Notes: generated by a model not told the origin, from the sequence alone. 64,000 bases of DNA from Kushneria avicenniae (GCF_900112585.1 NZ_FOLY01000002.1:558001-622000); one strand, 5' to 3'. Positions 28,685 to 36,828 are shown, numbered from the stretch's first letter. Made by a program: numbers and translations.

Positions 28685-29248
28685 ATGAGCGCGATCACGT
28701 CCCTGCAGAAGGGGCAACAGCTGCCGCTGCAGCGTAATGTCGAGGCCATTTCGATTCCCTTTGGCAAGCCGGTCTGGCTTGACGAGGACGAGACGGTTCA
28801 GGTCATGCAGGCGCTCGGAACGTCGGTGTCGGTGCTGCACAAGGGCAACATGTTCCTGATCGAGGGCTTCAATCTGGATGCCTTCGGAATGGAGCCCATG
28901 GAAAGGCCCCATCTGGCTGACGGCGCAACTGATGAGGCGCTGGAGGCCTTTGCCTGGGCGCAGCTTCGCACCTGTTTTGACCCCGAAATCCCGGTCGATA
29001 TCGTCGAGCTGGGTCTGGTCTACGGCTGTCGAATCACGACCCTGATCGATGGCCAGAAAATGGCACAGATCAAAATGACGCTGACGGCGCCGGGCTGCGG
29101 CATGGGCGAGGTGATTGCCGAAGACGCCAGGCACAAGATTCTTGGCGCCGAGCAGATCACTCGCGTCAATGTCGAGCTTGTTTTCGACCCACCGTGGTCC
29201 CGGGACATGATGAGCGATGAGGCAAGGCTTGCGCTCAACATGTTTTGA
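28685..29248 (+). CDS. sufT: SUF system Fe-S assembly protein SufT (DUF59/MIP18)
   Basis: DUF59 protein of 187 residues found at the end of many SUF operons; SufT proteins act in Fe-S cluster maturation or delivery. An N-terminal extension of about 75 residues precedes the DUF59 domain, which has FDPEIPVDIVELGLVYGC and the conserved MTLTAPGCGMGEVIAED segment. The ATG at 28685 follows AGAGGG; a TTG immediately before it is in frame but less likely. It is the last gene before a strong terminator. Confidence 0.92.
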   Translation: MSAITSLQKGQQLPLQRNVEAISIPFGKPVWLDEDETVQVMQALGTSVSVLHKGNMFLIEGFNLDAFGMEPMERPHLADGATDEALEAFAWAQLRTCFDPEIPVDIVELGLVYGCRITTLIDGQKMAQIKMTLTAPGCGMGEVIAEDARHKILGAEQITRVNVELVFDPPWSRDMMSDEARLALNMF

Positions 29249-29271
29249 ACCTCACAAAAGGCCTTGTTTGA

Positions 29272-29303
29272 CGCCCCGAGAGCATTACTCTCGGGGCGTT
29301 TTT
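29272..29303 (+). terminator. Intrinsic terminator of the suf operon
   Basis: Perfect 11-bp stem (29272-29282 with 29288-29298) around CATTA, followed by five T residues. It starts 24 bases after sufT. Confidence 0.93.
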
Positions 29304-29374
29304 GCATGGGGATTGCTCGGTTACGGGCACTCGCTTAAGCTGACGGGCGGTCTGTTTCGGTGATCTCCCCACGC

Positions 29375-30199
29375 ATGAACAAATACATGGCAGGATTGCT
29401 CAAGGCCATGGCCATCATGGGGGCCATGGCACTGGTGCTGGCCGTCGTGATAACGGCAGGTGCCAACTACTGGGTATGGCGCAAGACTCATGCCAGCATC
29501 ACGCTTGAGAGCGAGCAGTGCGTGCATGAACCGGTCGGGCTGGTCTTTGGCACGTCTTACGGACTTCGCGGTGGAGGGGAAAATCCCTGGTATCGAGCCA
29601 GACTCGATCTGGCAGCGCGTCTCTGGAAATCGGGGCAGGTGGATCATCTGCTGCTGTCGGGGGATAACCACACGCGCTACTACAACGAGCCCATCAGAAT
29701 GTGGCGTGATTTGCGTCGAGTGCAGATCCCGGATGCGGTCATGACGCTGGACTACGCCGGTTTCAGTACCTTCGACACGCTCACCCGCAGCCGGGATGTC
29801 TTTGGCGTCTCGAGGGTCACACTCATTTCACAGCGCTGGCATCTGCCGCGGGCGTTGTTCATTGCGCAGTATCTCGGGCTGGACGCCAGGGGGTGCGCCA
29901 CGCGCCAGCGCTCGATCATCGATGATCGCTGGATGTGGGCAAGAGAGGTATTTGCCCGGGTACAGGTGATTGCTGATCTCTACCTGCTGGATCGTCACCC
30001 CTACTTTCTGGGGCCCAGCATTGCGCTGCCCACCGGCGACGCCGACGGCGCCATCATTCCCGTTTATCAGCGTGTATCCATGCCGGCACCGGTGGAAAGC
30101 GCCCTGAGTGATGTTCGAAGCCTTCTCGATACTCGTCCAGACGAGGCGTCGATGAAGCACTGGCGGGCATTCGATCCAGTCGATCAGCGTCTTTTTTGA
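29375..30199 (+). CDS. SanA/YdcF-like DUF218 membrane protein
   Basis: Inner-membrane protein with one N-terminal helix (AIMGAMALVLAVVITAGANY) and a periplasmic DUF218 domain. It resembles E. coli SanA, which affects envelope barrier function: VGLVFGTSYG, DHLLLSGDNHTRYYNEP, MTLDYAGFSTFDTLTR and LISQRWHLPRALFIAQYLG match in order. The 274-residue product from the ATG at 29375 is about 35 residues longer than SanA, with a divergent C-terminus. An in-frame GTG at 29360 is an alternative start; neither has a clear ribosome site. Its 3' end overlaps the convergent 30184-30627 gene by 16 bases. Confidence 0.85.
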   Translation: MNKYMAGLLKAMAIMGAMALVLAVVITAGANYWVWRKTHASITLESEQCVHEPVGLVFGTSYGLRGGGENPWYRARLDLAARLWKSGQVDHLLLSGDNHTRYYNEPIRMWRDLRRVQIPDAVMTLDYAGFSTFDTLTRSRDVFGVSRVTLISQRWHLPRALFIAQYLGLDARGCATRQRSIIDDRWMWAREVFARVQVIADLYLLDRHPYFLGPSIALPTGDADGAIIPVYQRVSMPAPVESALSDVRSLLDTRPDEASMKHWRAFDPVDQRLF

Positions 30200-30627
30200 T
30201 GCTGATACTGGTGCAGAATCCGGATGGTGGCGCGGCAGTTTTTCCATAGCCGCTCCATGACAGGCTCGATCTCCTCGGGCAGAGCGTGGGTCATCATGGT
30301 CGACAGGGCCTGCATGATGACGCGCTCCTGCTCAAGCAGCTCGTTGATCAGTACGTGCTCGTTATTGACCACAAAGCTTTTGAGACGACTCCAGAGCCAG
30401 AGATAGTCATCGCGCTCGACATCGGCATCGCGGGGAAGAAGATCAAGATGACGTCGCGCCTGCTGCTGTAGCAGACGCATGTCCTGACGACGTTCCTCGA
30501 AACAGGGGGTGAGTGCCTCACGCATGTCATTGCGCAGGCGGGCAGTATTATCCTGATAATAGTCAAGGCTATCGGCCAGAGCCTCGAGCAGGTTATCCAT
30601 CGCCGCCTGGCGATTGTCGAGAAACAT
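30184..30627 (-). CDS. Hypothetical helical protein, family not recognised
   Basis: 147-residue soluble protein I do not recognise. It is rich in Leu, Arg, Glu and Gln with few Gly or Pro, and long heptad-like stretches (LLQQQARRHLDLL, LINELLEQERVIMQALSTMM) suggest a four-helix bundle or coiled coil. The ending is basic (HQYQHQKRR). GGAG lies about nine bases before the ATG at 30627, and codon use resembles the neighbours, so it is probably a real gene. It lies 158 bases downstream of rimK on the same strand and overlaps the end of the convergent SanA-like gene. DUF2383-like proteins have a similar build, but I see no signature. Confidence 0.75.
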   Translation of the reverse strand: MFLDNRQAAMDNLLEALADSLDYYQDNTARLRNDMREALTPCFEERRQDMRLLQQQARRHLDLLPRDADVERDDYLWLWSRLKSFVVNNEHVLINELLEQERVIMQALSTMMTHALPEEIEPVMERLWKNCRATIRILHQYQHQKRR

Positions 30628-30785
30628 GAGGGGCTATCTCCACTGATGCCAGAAGAATTGGGAAAGCGTTGAAATTCTAACGCGCCCGGGAGATTTGTAA
30701 CATCCATCAGCAGGGATTAATCCTGCAAAATACCTGCCGATGGCGCCGCGCGCTCTTGGTGGTGGCCTGATGCCCCGTCAGGCTG

Positions 30786-31694
30786 TCAGCCCCTGGGCCG
30801 TGGCGGTGCCTTTTTGGCCGGTGCGGCATTGCGAGCGATATGCTCGATAATGATGCCTGCCACATCCTTGCCGGTGCTGGTCTCGATGCCCTGAAGCCCC
30901 GGCGAGGAGTTGACTTCCATGATGACCGGCCCGTGGTTGGAGCGTAGAAGATCCACACCCGCCACCTGAAGACCCATGGCCTTGGCTGCGCGAATTGCGG
31001 TGGAGCGTTCCTCCGGGGTAATGCGAATGCTGCTGGCGCTGCCGCCGCGGTGCAGGTTGGAGCGAAACTCGCCTTCGGCCGCCTGGCGTTTCATGGCGGC
31101 CACGACCTTGTCTCCAACCACAAAGCAGCGTAGATCCGCACCACGGGCTTCCTTGATGTATTCCTGCACCATGATGTTGGCGTTGAGCCCCATGAAAGCC
31201 TGGATCACGCTCTCGGCCGCCTGCTGGGTTTCTGCCAGTACCACACCGATGCCCTGAGTACCCTCCAGCAGCTTGATGACCAGTGGCGCACCCTTGACCA
31301 TCTTGATCAGGTCAGGGATGTCGTCAGGGGAGTGGGCAAATCCTGTAATCGGCAGCCCCAGCCCCTTGCGCGACAGCAGCTGTAGCGAGCGCAGCTTGTC
31401 ACGCGAGCGGGTAATGCCGACCGAATCATTGAGGACATAGGTACCCATCATCTCGAACTGACGCAGCACCGCCGTGCCGTAAAAGGTGACCGAGGCACCG
31501 ATACGCGGGATGACGGCATCAAAGGGTTCGAGTTCCTCACCACGGTAGTGGATCGTGGGGTGGTGAGAGGCGATGTTCATGTAGCAGCGCAGGGTATCGA
31601 TCACGCGTACCGTATGCCCACGCTGCTCGGCAGCCTCGATCAGTCGTCGTGTGGAGTACAGATTACGATTGCGGGACAACAAGGCGATATGCAT
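30786..31694 (-). CDS. rimK: Alpha-L-glutamate ligase RimK
   Basis: ATP-grasp ligase that adds glutamate residues to the C-terminus of ribosomal protein S6 and can make short poly-glutamate. The 302-residue product has the preATP-grasp domain ([20 protein letters not shown]), [14 protein letters not shown] and the metal-binding end [17 protein letters not shown]. The ATG at 31694, after AAGGA, gives the standard N-terminus. It lies 22 bases downstream of the rimB-type gene on the same strand, so the modification enzyme is encoded with a candidate protease regulator. Confidence 0.95.
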   Translation of the reverse strand: MHIALLSRNRNLYSTRRLIEAAEQRGHTVRVIDTLRCYMNIASHHPTIHYRGEELEPFDAVIPRIGASVTFYGTAVLRQFEMMGTYVLNDSVGITRSRDKLRSLQLLSRKGLGLPITGFAHSPDDIPDLIKMVKGAPLVIKLLEGTQGIGVVLAETQQAAESVIQAFMGLNANIMVQEYIKEARGADLRCFVVGDKVVAAMKRQAAEGEFRSNLHRGGSASSIRITPEERSTAIRAAKAMGLQVAGVDLLRSNHGPVIMEVNSSPGLQGIETSTGKDVAGIIIEHIARNAAPAKKAPPRPRG

Positions 31695-31716
31695 GAGAAG
31701 TCCTTTTGAACCGGGC

Positions 31717-32154
31717 TCAGGGGGTGCCATGCAAAAAGGACGCGCCCGGGGCGACCAGCACCCTTTTCATGGCACGACGTCCCAGCAGCATGGGATGTTT
31801 CATGGCTGCGCGATCCACCAGGGTCAGATCCAGATCCTGGGTCAGTTCTCCCAGCCGCATGGCCGTGCGAATCACGTATCGCCAGCTGGCATGGCCGTTG
31901 GAGCTTCTGATCTTGCGTCGATCACTGAGCGGCAGGGTGAAACGACCGGCATCCTGCAGCGCATCGCCGCTCAACGTATTGAAGCTGATCCACCACTGAC
32001 CATGCTGCTCGAAGGCATGAATGTTTTCGGCATGCAGGGCAGACGTTCTGGCACCAGTGTCGATCTTGCAGTTCAGGCGTAAATCGAGTTCAGGCAGGGT
32101 CACCATTTCACGACGACCCACGATGGCTCTTGGTGTATAGGGTAGCTCATCCAT
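31717..32154 (-). CDS. rimB: RimB-type retropepsin-like aspartic protease (RimK-associated)
   Basis: 145-residue protein of the family once named putative ATP-dependent zinc protease, now seen as retropepsin-like. The catalytic Asp is in the [10 protein letters not shown] motif (D32 to A35), and [17 protein letters not shown] forms the second conserved half. In Pseudomonas a homologue, RimB, is encoded with RimK and affects S6 glutamylation. The ATG at 32154, with GAGAG upstream, is chosen; its first bases overlap the end of the DUF3549-like gene by 8 bases, so translation is probably coupled. A TTG eight codons upstream is possible. No rimA-like phosphodiesterase gene is adjacent. Confidence 0.85.
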   Translation of the reverse strand: MDELPYTPRAIVGRREMVTLPELDLRLNCKIDTGARTSALHAENIHAFEQHGQWWISFNTLSGDALQDAGRFTLPLSDRRKIRSSNGHASWRYVIRTAMRLGELTQDLDLTLVDRAAMKHPMLLGRRAMKRVLVAPGASFLHGTP

Positions 32155-33178
32155 GCTGTTCTCTCTGTATCGCGTCAATCTGCTGCCACAGGCTGGAGCC
32201 GGGGCTTGCCTGTTTCATGGCCATGATCAGGGGCAGCCGAAGGCGCGGAATCCGGGTAAGGTCACGAACCAGTACCCTGAAATCGTGTGCTTCAAGCTGC
32301 GAGATAGTGACAAGATAGCTGATGGAGCGACGCTCGTGTTCGAGATGATGCCAGCCGCGGGCGGCCATGACGGCAAGCTCTGCAGCGTCTGGCGCACCGT
32401 CAAGCCGCTGTTCAAGCCAGATACCGGCGCGCTCGAGCGGGCTGGAGAGAATGGCGCCCAAAACAGCCTGTTGCAGAGAGGCACTGTTTTCGGTCTCGTA
32501 GTGCGTGATCAGCGCCTCGAGCAGCGCTTCCTGCTGCACGCAGGCATGGGCAAGAGCGTCGCACAGGGCGATCAGTGCCTGATCAGGGAGATCCGAGACG
32601 CGGGTTGCCAGACAAAGCTCATCTTCATTTGTTCGACGCACGACAAGATCGGCGATGCCCTGTAGCCCCAGCTCCTGCCATGACGGCTCATCATTGTCTG
32701 AATCATCATCCCCCAGGTAATAGGCACGCGCGCCATCATGGTATTGGCTGGGTGGCCGGGCCAGGTCATGCGCAATGCGTGCGTGCAACATGGCTCTGGT
32801 GAAATCATCAGGTTGATGGGCAATGGCAACGTTTTTGAGCGTTTCTGCAGCGCTGTCGAGCGACAGGCTGCCGTCGGGTGAGCGCTGGACGGTGCCTATC
32901 AATTGATCAAGGAAATTATCGCGCATTGCCGGCACCAGCATGGACTGCTCATCCAGAGGCAGTGCCAGACACCAGATCATGGGCTCGCTCCCGGGTGCGG
33001 GAGTGAACACCAGTGCGACTCTGGCCTGTGATTGCCAGGGCTGGGACCACGCTACCTGCTGCGCCTCGAAGGCCCTGAAGTGCTCGATATCGCAGGGCGC
33101 CACTCGGCGACCGAGATGGTAAATGCGGGGCGTGATATCGGCATGGGCAAAAAGGTCGACGAGCGTAGGCGTTAACAT
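32147..33178 (-). CDS. DUF3549-like protein of unknown function
   Basis: 343-residue soluble protein. The start (LVDLFAHADITPRIYHLGRRV) and LALPLDEQSMLV resemble DUF3549 proteins of gammaproteobacteria as I remember them; no function is established. The middle contains an acidic stretch (YLGDDDSDNDEPSWQ, about 190-204) and the C-terminal half is helical and reminiscent of HEAT-like repeats. The start is uncertain: ATG at 33178 is chosen, with ATG at 33202 as an alternative, neither with a strong ribosome site. Its stop overlaps the rimB start by 8 bases. Confidence 0.75.
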   Translation of the reverse strand: MLTPTLVDLFAHADITPRIYHLGRRVAPCDIEHFRAFEAQQVAWSQPWQSQARVALVFTPAPGSEPMIWCLALPLDEQSMLVPAMRDNFLDQLIGTVQRSPDGSLSLDSAAETLKNVAIAHQPDDFTRAMLHARIAHDLARPPSQYHDGARAYYLGDDDSDNDEPSWQELGLQGIADLVVRRTNEDELCLATRVSDLPDQALIALCDALAHACVQQEALLEALITHYETENSASLQQAVLGAILSSPLERAGIWLEQRLDGAPDAAELAVMAARGWHHLEHERRSISYLVTISQLEAHDFRVLVRDLTRIPRLRLPLIMAMKQASPGSSLWQQIDAIQREQHG

Positions 33179-33322
33179 CAAGGCATTTCCAGAGAGATTC
33201 ATGTCGGCGCGGGCGCGCAATGTATCGTGTTGACGGTCAGTGCGCCAGTAGAGTGCTGTGCAAAAAATAAACAATTTTCCGGAGCCGGCGAATCAACAGG
33301 GGCGGGCAAAACTATCCATGGC

Positions 33323-33331
33323 TTATCCACA
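33323..33331 (+). promoter_or_regulatory. Perfect DnaA-box sequence
   Basis: TTATCCACA matches the high-affinity DnaA-box consensus exactly. It lies in the 282-base divergent gap (33179-33460) between the DUF3549-like gene and yqcC. No other clear box or DNA-unwinding element accompanies it, so this is not an origin; it may be a titration or regulatory site, or chance. The rest of the gap holds two copies of TGTGCAAAA-like sequence (about 33258 and 33350) and nothing else that I recognise. Confidence 0.45.
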
Positions 33332-33460
33332 ATCTCGTTCAGTCGATCTGTGCAAAAGGTGATGACCATTTAATGGCAGCTTCGTGTCAGGCGTTCATCA
33401 TTTTATTCATCCTGCCGCGCCCGCATAATGATCAACATCATTTCTTCAATGGGAGTTTCA

Positions 33461-33814
33461 ATGACGCAACATGAATCGCTGGATATCGCTCTGACGCGGC
33501 TCGAAGCTGCCATGCGCGCGGGGGATCTGTGGCAGAACCAGATCGAGCCGGACCCCTCCGCCTTTGACAGTGAGCAGCCCTTTTATGCCGATACCATGAC
33601 GCTGGGTCAGTGGCTGAAATTTGTGTTGATCCCCCGGCTGCGACGGCTGATGGAAAACGAGCACTCGCTGCCGGCCAGCGCCAACATCGCGCCGGCAGCC
33701 GAGGTATATCTGCAGGAAAGCAGGACCAGCGTTCGGCTGCCGATTCTGGAAGCGCTGCGCGATGTGGATAACGTGCTGGTTCATGGCGAGCTGCGGGCAC
33801 AGGAGGAGCAATGA
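33461..33814 (+). CDS. yqcC: YqcC family protein
   Basis: 117-residue protein of the YqcC (DUF446) family, small helical proteins of unknown role. Diagnostic parts are an N-terminal helix with two Leu-rich turns, then ALDSxQPFxxDTM-like text (here FDSEQPFYADTMTLGQWLKFVLIPRL) and ILEALRDVDNVL near the end. The ATG at 33461 follows GGGAG at five bases. In E. coli yqcC is next to truC; here it overlaps the cyclotransferase gene by four bases (ATGA) instead. Confidence 0.85.
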   Translation: MTQHESLDIALTRLEAAMRAGDLWQNQIEPDPSAFDSEQPFYADTMTLGQWLKFVLIPRLRRLMENEHSLPASANIAPAAEVYLQESRTSVRLPILEALRDVDNVLVHGELRAQEEQ

Positions 33815-34344
33815 GCAGCTCGACGGCCGACAGTGGCGTGGAGGTGCATTACTACTTTGCCTACGGCAGCAACATGAACGTGGCCAGAATGCAGGCTCGC
33901 GTCGGCGCCACTCGGCGCATGCTGTCGGCGACGCTCAAGAACTGGCAGCTTTATTTCGACAAGGCTTCTCGTGTGGACGGCGTGGCGCATGCCAATGTCA
34001 GAATGGAAGAGGGCGGGCAGGTCGAAGGGGTGCTGTATGAACTGAGCCATCCCGCGCAGATTCGGGAAATGGACCCCTTTGAGGGTCATCCCACCGAATA
34101 CTGTCGTCAGGTCGAAACGGTAGAGACGCTTCACGGTCCGCTGGCAGCATGGGTTTATGTGGCGTTGCCAGAAAAAACGGCATCCGATCGGCTGCCCGCA
34201 CGCGAATACCTGTCACATCTTCTGGCTGGCAGGGACTTTCTCAGTTACCCCTATCTTGAACAATTGAATGCTCAGGAGTGTATCGACAGCCTTGGAGACG
34301 AGGCGCTACTGACGCTGGGTATTTCCAGAAGCACGCCAAAATAA
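33811..34344 (+). CDS. Gamma-glutamylcyclotransferase (AIG2/GGCT-like)
   Basis: 177-residue protein with the GGCT-fold opening motif YYFAYGSNMNVARM (about 12-25) and the catalytic Glu segment MDPFEGHPTEYCR. These enzymes release 5-oxoproline from gamma-glutamyl peptides or amines; the substrate here cannot be told. It is translationally coupled to yqcC by a four-base overlap and ends before a bidirectional terminator. Confidence 0.85.
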   Translation: MSSSTADSGVEVHYYFAYGSNMNVARMQARVGATRRMLSATLKNWQLYFDKASRVDGVAHANVRMEEGGQVEGVLYELSHPAQIREMDPFEGHPTEYCRQVETVETLHGPLAAWVYVALPEKTASDRLPAREYLSHLLAGRDFLSYPYLEQLNAQECIDSLGDEALLTLGISRSTPK

Positions 34345-34369
34345 GCGCAACCGGTATAAAAGGACAAGA

Positions 34370-34397
34370 AAAAGGCCACCCGGTAGGGTGGCCTTTT
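34370..34397. terminator. Bidirectional terminator between the cyclotransferase and ompW-like genes
   Basis: GGCCACCC (34374-34381) and GGGTGGCC (34386-34393) flank GGTA, with an A-tract on the left and four T residues on the right, so it can stop transcription from both convergent genes. Confidence 0.9.
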
Positions 34398-34440
34398 GTA
34401 TTCTGCAGTAACCTGCGCAGAAGATGTCGTGTTCAGCCGC

Positions 34441-35010
34441 TTAGAAGCGGAAGGAGACACCGCCACCTACAGTCAGCGGATCGATATCACGATCACCGCC
34501 ATCGGTGTAATCAGCTTTCAGATCAGTGTACTGGACAAAGCCATTCAGCGCCCAGTTGTCAGTGATCATAAGATCGGTACCAACCTGTGCAGTCGGTGCC
34601 CACTGACGCTTCTCGAAGCTGTCAGCGCCGCCGTTGAGGCTTGAATCATTAAAGGTAACGTAGCTGGCGCCCAGGCCGGCATACGGCTGAACGCGCGAAT
34701 CAGTGCCGCCCAGCGGGTAGTACTGCGCCATGATGTTGTACTGCTTCATCTTGAAGCTGTCACCATTGTTACCATCGTAATCATTGCTATTGCTGCCGCT
34801 GAGTTCAACGCCCAGCTTGTCAAACGGCATGACACCGATAGCGCCGTTCCAGGTGTTTTCGTCATTGAAGCCGCCGCTGGCCGTAATGTCGGATTTGACG
34901 ACATCGGCGCGGGCATAGACATCACCCTGGCCATAAGCCATGGCAGACTGAGCGGCGAAAACGCTGGTACCTACCAGAACAGAAGCTGCGAAAATTTTGT
35001 TCAGAGTCAT
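34441..35010 (-). CDS. OmpW family outer-membrane protein
   Basis: 189-residue precursor of a small beta-barrel. The signal peptide ends at residue 25 (AQSAMA followed by YGQGD). The mature part alternates short amphipathic strands, includes YNIMAQYYPLGGTDSRVQPYAG (written here in part: IMAQYYPLGG, RVQPYAGLGASYV), and ends in the typical terminal Phe (GGGVSFRF). OmpW proteins are eight-stranded and linked to small hydrophobic compound uptake or stress. The ATG at 35010 follows AAGGAG. A well-formed promoter with two dyads lies upstream. Confidence 0.88.
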   Translation of the reverse strand: MTLNKIFAASVLVGTSVFAAQSAMAYGQGDVYARADVVKSDITASGGFNDENTWNGAIGVMPFDKLGVELSGSNSNDYDGNNGDSFKMKQYNIMAQYYPLGGTDSRVQPYAGLGASYVTFNDSSLNGGADSFEKRQWAPTAQVGTDLMITDNWALNGFVQYTDLKADYTDGGDRDIDPLTVGGGVSFRF

Positions 35011-35060
35011 GATCTTCTCCTTGCTCAAGACGAGGGGGTGTCTCGCTTGATTCTGATTAG

Positions 35061-35117
35061 AAAACGGTGTTTCTTAATGCATGACGAAACTATAGAAAAC
35101 ACTGTTTTATTTGTCAC
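35061..35117 (-). promoter_or_regulatory. ompW-like gene promoter with two similar dyads
   Basis: Read on the minus strand: -35 GTGACA (35117-35112), 17-base spacer, -10 TATAGT (35094-35089). The dyad AAAACA-C-TGTTTT (35096-35108) fills the spacer. A related dyad, AAAACGGTGTTT (35061-35072), lies about 10-20 bases after the predicted start of transcription, its left edge 35 bases from that of the first. This geometry is typical of a repressor that binds two operators. The regulator is unknown. Confidence 0.65.
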
Positions 35118-35223
35118 GTATTTTTTTTGCAGTTTTTATCATTGGTTTAATAGATAAAGACTATGGTGAGTATGGTAGACGTAATCGGCATATCTGGATC
35201 AGGTCTATCCAGAGGGGCAAGCA

Positions 35224-36201
35224 CTACAGCCAACTGGAGAGGGTGACAACGCCAAAGTAGTCATCTCCATCCTGTTGTTCGAATTCGCGGCTGCGTTTCA
35301 GGGTTATCAGACTTAAATTGTAGCGATCCCATGAGATCGCGCCACCAATCTCCAGATCACCAACCCACTGTCGCTTGTCAACGCTGTGACTGTCTTCGAA
35401 GGTGTTGCCATCCAGCAGCATGTTGTGGGCCACAAAGCGTCCCTGAACATTGCCGAACAGGTACCAGTTGAAGGCGCGATCGCGGGAAAACATCATGTCC
35501 GAGGATGTATAAGGGGCCATGCTGGGGGTGGTGTACAGGTCATCCAGTCGTCGACCCAGTCGAATGCCCAGTCCGGCGGAAGCGTAGTCGTACAGATTCC
35601 CCAGGGCGAAGCCTGCATTGGGACCATATTCCAGTGCCAGGCTGCCCAGACTGTCGCGATACCACCAGCTGCGCTGCATGGCGAGTGTGACAGTAGGCTC
35701 ATTATGCAATTGATTATGCCATCCCCTGGGATCGTCGCTATCGACCAGGTGATGAAAGTTTTTCTGTACTGCCTTGGCCCCCGAGCCCGGGCCGACAAGA
35801 CCGACATCCAGTGAGAAGGCATCATCAATACGCCATTTTGGCGTCATATTATGGCGATAAAGCGACAGCCCACCGTAAAGATAGCCTGCATAGGGGCGGT
35901 CATCGGTGATCAGGTCGCGGCGTTTGGTATCTTCCGGTGTGTACATCTGCTGTCCGAACCGGTAGGAGGCGGCATCCACATCTCCAGCGGCCCAGCCCGG
36001 GATCCAGCTGGCGACCGAGCGGGTCCAGTGATTGCCTTCCGGTTCGAAACTCCAGCTGCCCTCAAGCCCGTTCGTGTAGTGACCGTCATCGCTTCGAGCC
36101 GCAAGGAAGTCGTTGGTGAACTTGAAGGTCAAAACGCCATCTGCCATGGCAGAAGCGGAAAAAAGCAGGCTACTGCCCACCAGTATCGCGCAACGGATCA
36201 T
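35224..36201 (-). CDS. LpxR family lipid A 3'-O-deacylase-like outer-membrane protein
   Basis: 325-residue precursor with a signal peptide ending at residue 20 (SASAMA). The mature N-terminus has FKFTNDFLAARSDDGHYTNG, containing the conserved Asn-Asp pair (N30, D31) and YTNGL of LpxR, followed by TDDRPYAGYLYGG. The rest is a 12-strand-like barrel. LpxR removes the 3'-acyloxyacyl group from lipid A. The presumed catalytic His/Ser cannot be confirmed without alignment. The 3' end lies 107 bases upstream of the ompW-like promoter on the same strand. Confidence 0.85.
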   Translation of the reverse strand: MIRCAILVGSSLLFSASAMADGVLTFKFTNDFLAARSDDGHYTNGLEGSWSFEPEGNHWTRSVASWIPGWAAGDVDAASYRFGQQMYTPEDTKRRDLITDDRPYAGYLYGGLSLYRHNMTPKWRIDDAFSLDVGLVGPGSGAKAVQKNFHHLVDSDDPRGWHNQLHNEPTVTLAMQRSWWYRDSLGSLALEYGPNAGFALGNLYDYASAGLGIRLGRRLDDLYTTPSMAPYTSSDMMFSRDRAFNWYLFGNVQGRFVAHNMLLDGNTFEDSHSVDKRQWVGDLEIGGAISWDRYNLSLITLKRSREFEQQDGDDYFGVVTLSSWL

Positions 36202-36299
36202 GAGAAAAGTTCCCTTTTTGATGACATTATTTTCCTTAACGGGCTTACTTTAACCGATGATCGAACATCCTGCTTTCCCTTATGTTTATCGGATGTATT

Positions 36300-36328
36300 A
36301 AAAAAACCGCCTTGATGGCGGTTTTTTT
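36300..36328 (-). terminator. Terminator of the glycine-zipper lipoprotein gene
   Basis: CCGCC (36307-36311) and GGCGG (36317-36321) flank TTGAT with A residues on the left and seven T residues on the right. The gene ending at 36361 on the minus strand is stopped here; the plus orientation would also work. Confidence 0.85.
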
Positions 36329-36360
36329 ACGTGCGCAACGATGTCAGGGGTTGAGAAGGC

Positions 36361-36828
36361 TTATTCCGGTGCAATGCTCATGCTGTTGCCGGAGCCGATC
36401 AGCCGGACCCGCTGACCGGGCTGGTAGGGCGTATCTGCCTTCTGGACCACCACAATGTCCTGGCCGCTGTCGGTTCGGACCTGAATCTCGTAGGCGCTGA
36501 CCTGATTGGCACGATCTTCAACCTTGCTGCCGGCGATGGCGCCGCCAATGCCGCCTACTGCGGTCGTCAGAACACGTCCGGAGCCACCGCCGAACTGGTT
36601 GCCCAGCAGGCCGCCGAGTACGGCGCCGCCGATGCCGCCCAGACCCGAATTGTTTTCATTGCCGGCCTGAATGGTGACCGGCCGCACACCGGTAACAGTG
36701 CCGTAGGTCACGTTACGGGCGGTCTTGGCCTGATTACCGGTATAGGTGTTGCCGGAATAGATATCGCTATTGGCACACCCTCCAAGAGTCAGGGCGCCAA
36801 GGGCTGCAACAACAAGATAACGCTTCAT
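36361..36828 (-). CDS. Glycine-zipper outer-membrane lipoprotein (SlyB/PcpA-like)
   Basis: 155-residue lipoprotein. The lipobox LGGC puts the acylated Cys at residue 18. A glycine-zipper segment (LGGIGGAVLGGLLGNQFGGG and VGGIGGAIAGSKVED) lies in the middle, and a C-terminal domain (VQKADTPYQPGQRVRLIG) matches the SlyB family. Such proteins stabilise the outer membrane under stress. AGGAG precedes the ATG at 36828. Confidence 0.9.
   Translation of the reverse strand: MKRYLVVAALGALTLGGCANSDIYSGNTYTGNQAKTARNVTYGTVTGVRPVTIQAGNENNSGLGGIGGAVLGGLLGNQFGGGSGRVLTTAVGGIGGAIAGSKVEDRANQVSAYEIQVRTDSGQDIVVVQKADTPYQPGQRVRLIGSGNSMSIAPE

Noticed and set aside
33179-33460. Replication origin around the DnaA box
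   Set aside because: Only one good box is present, with no cluster, no AT-rich unwinding region, and no dnaA, dnaN or gidA genes nearby.
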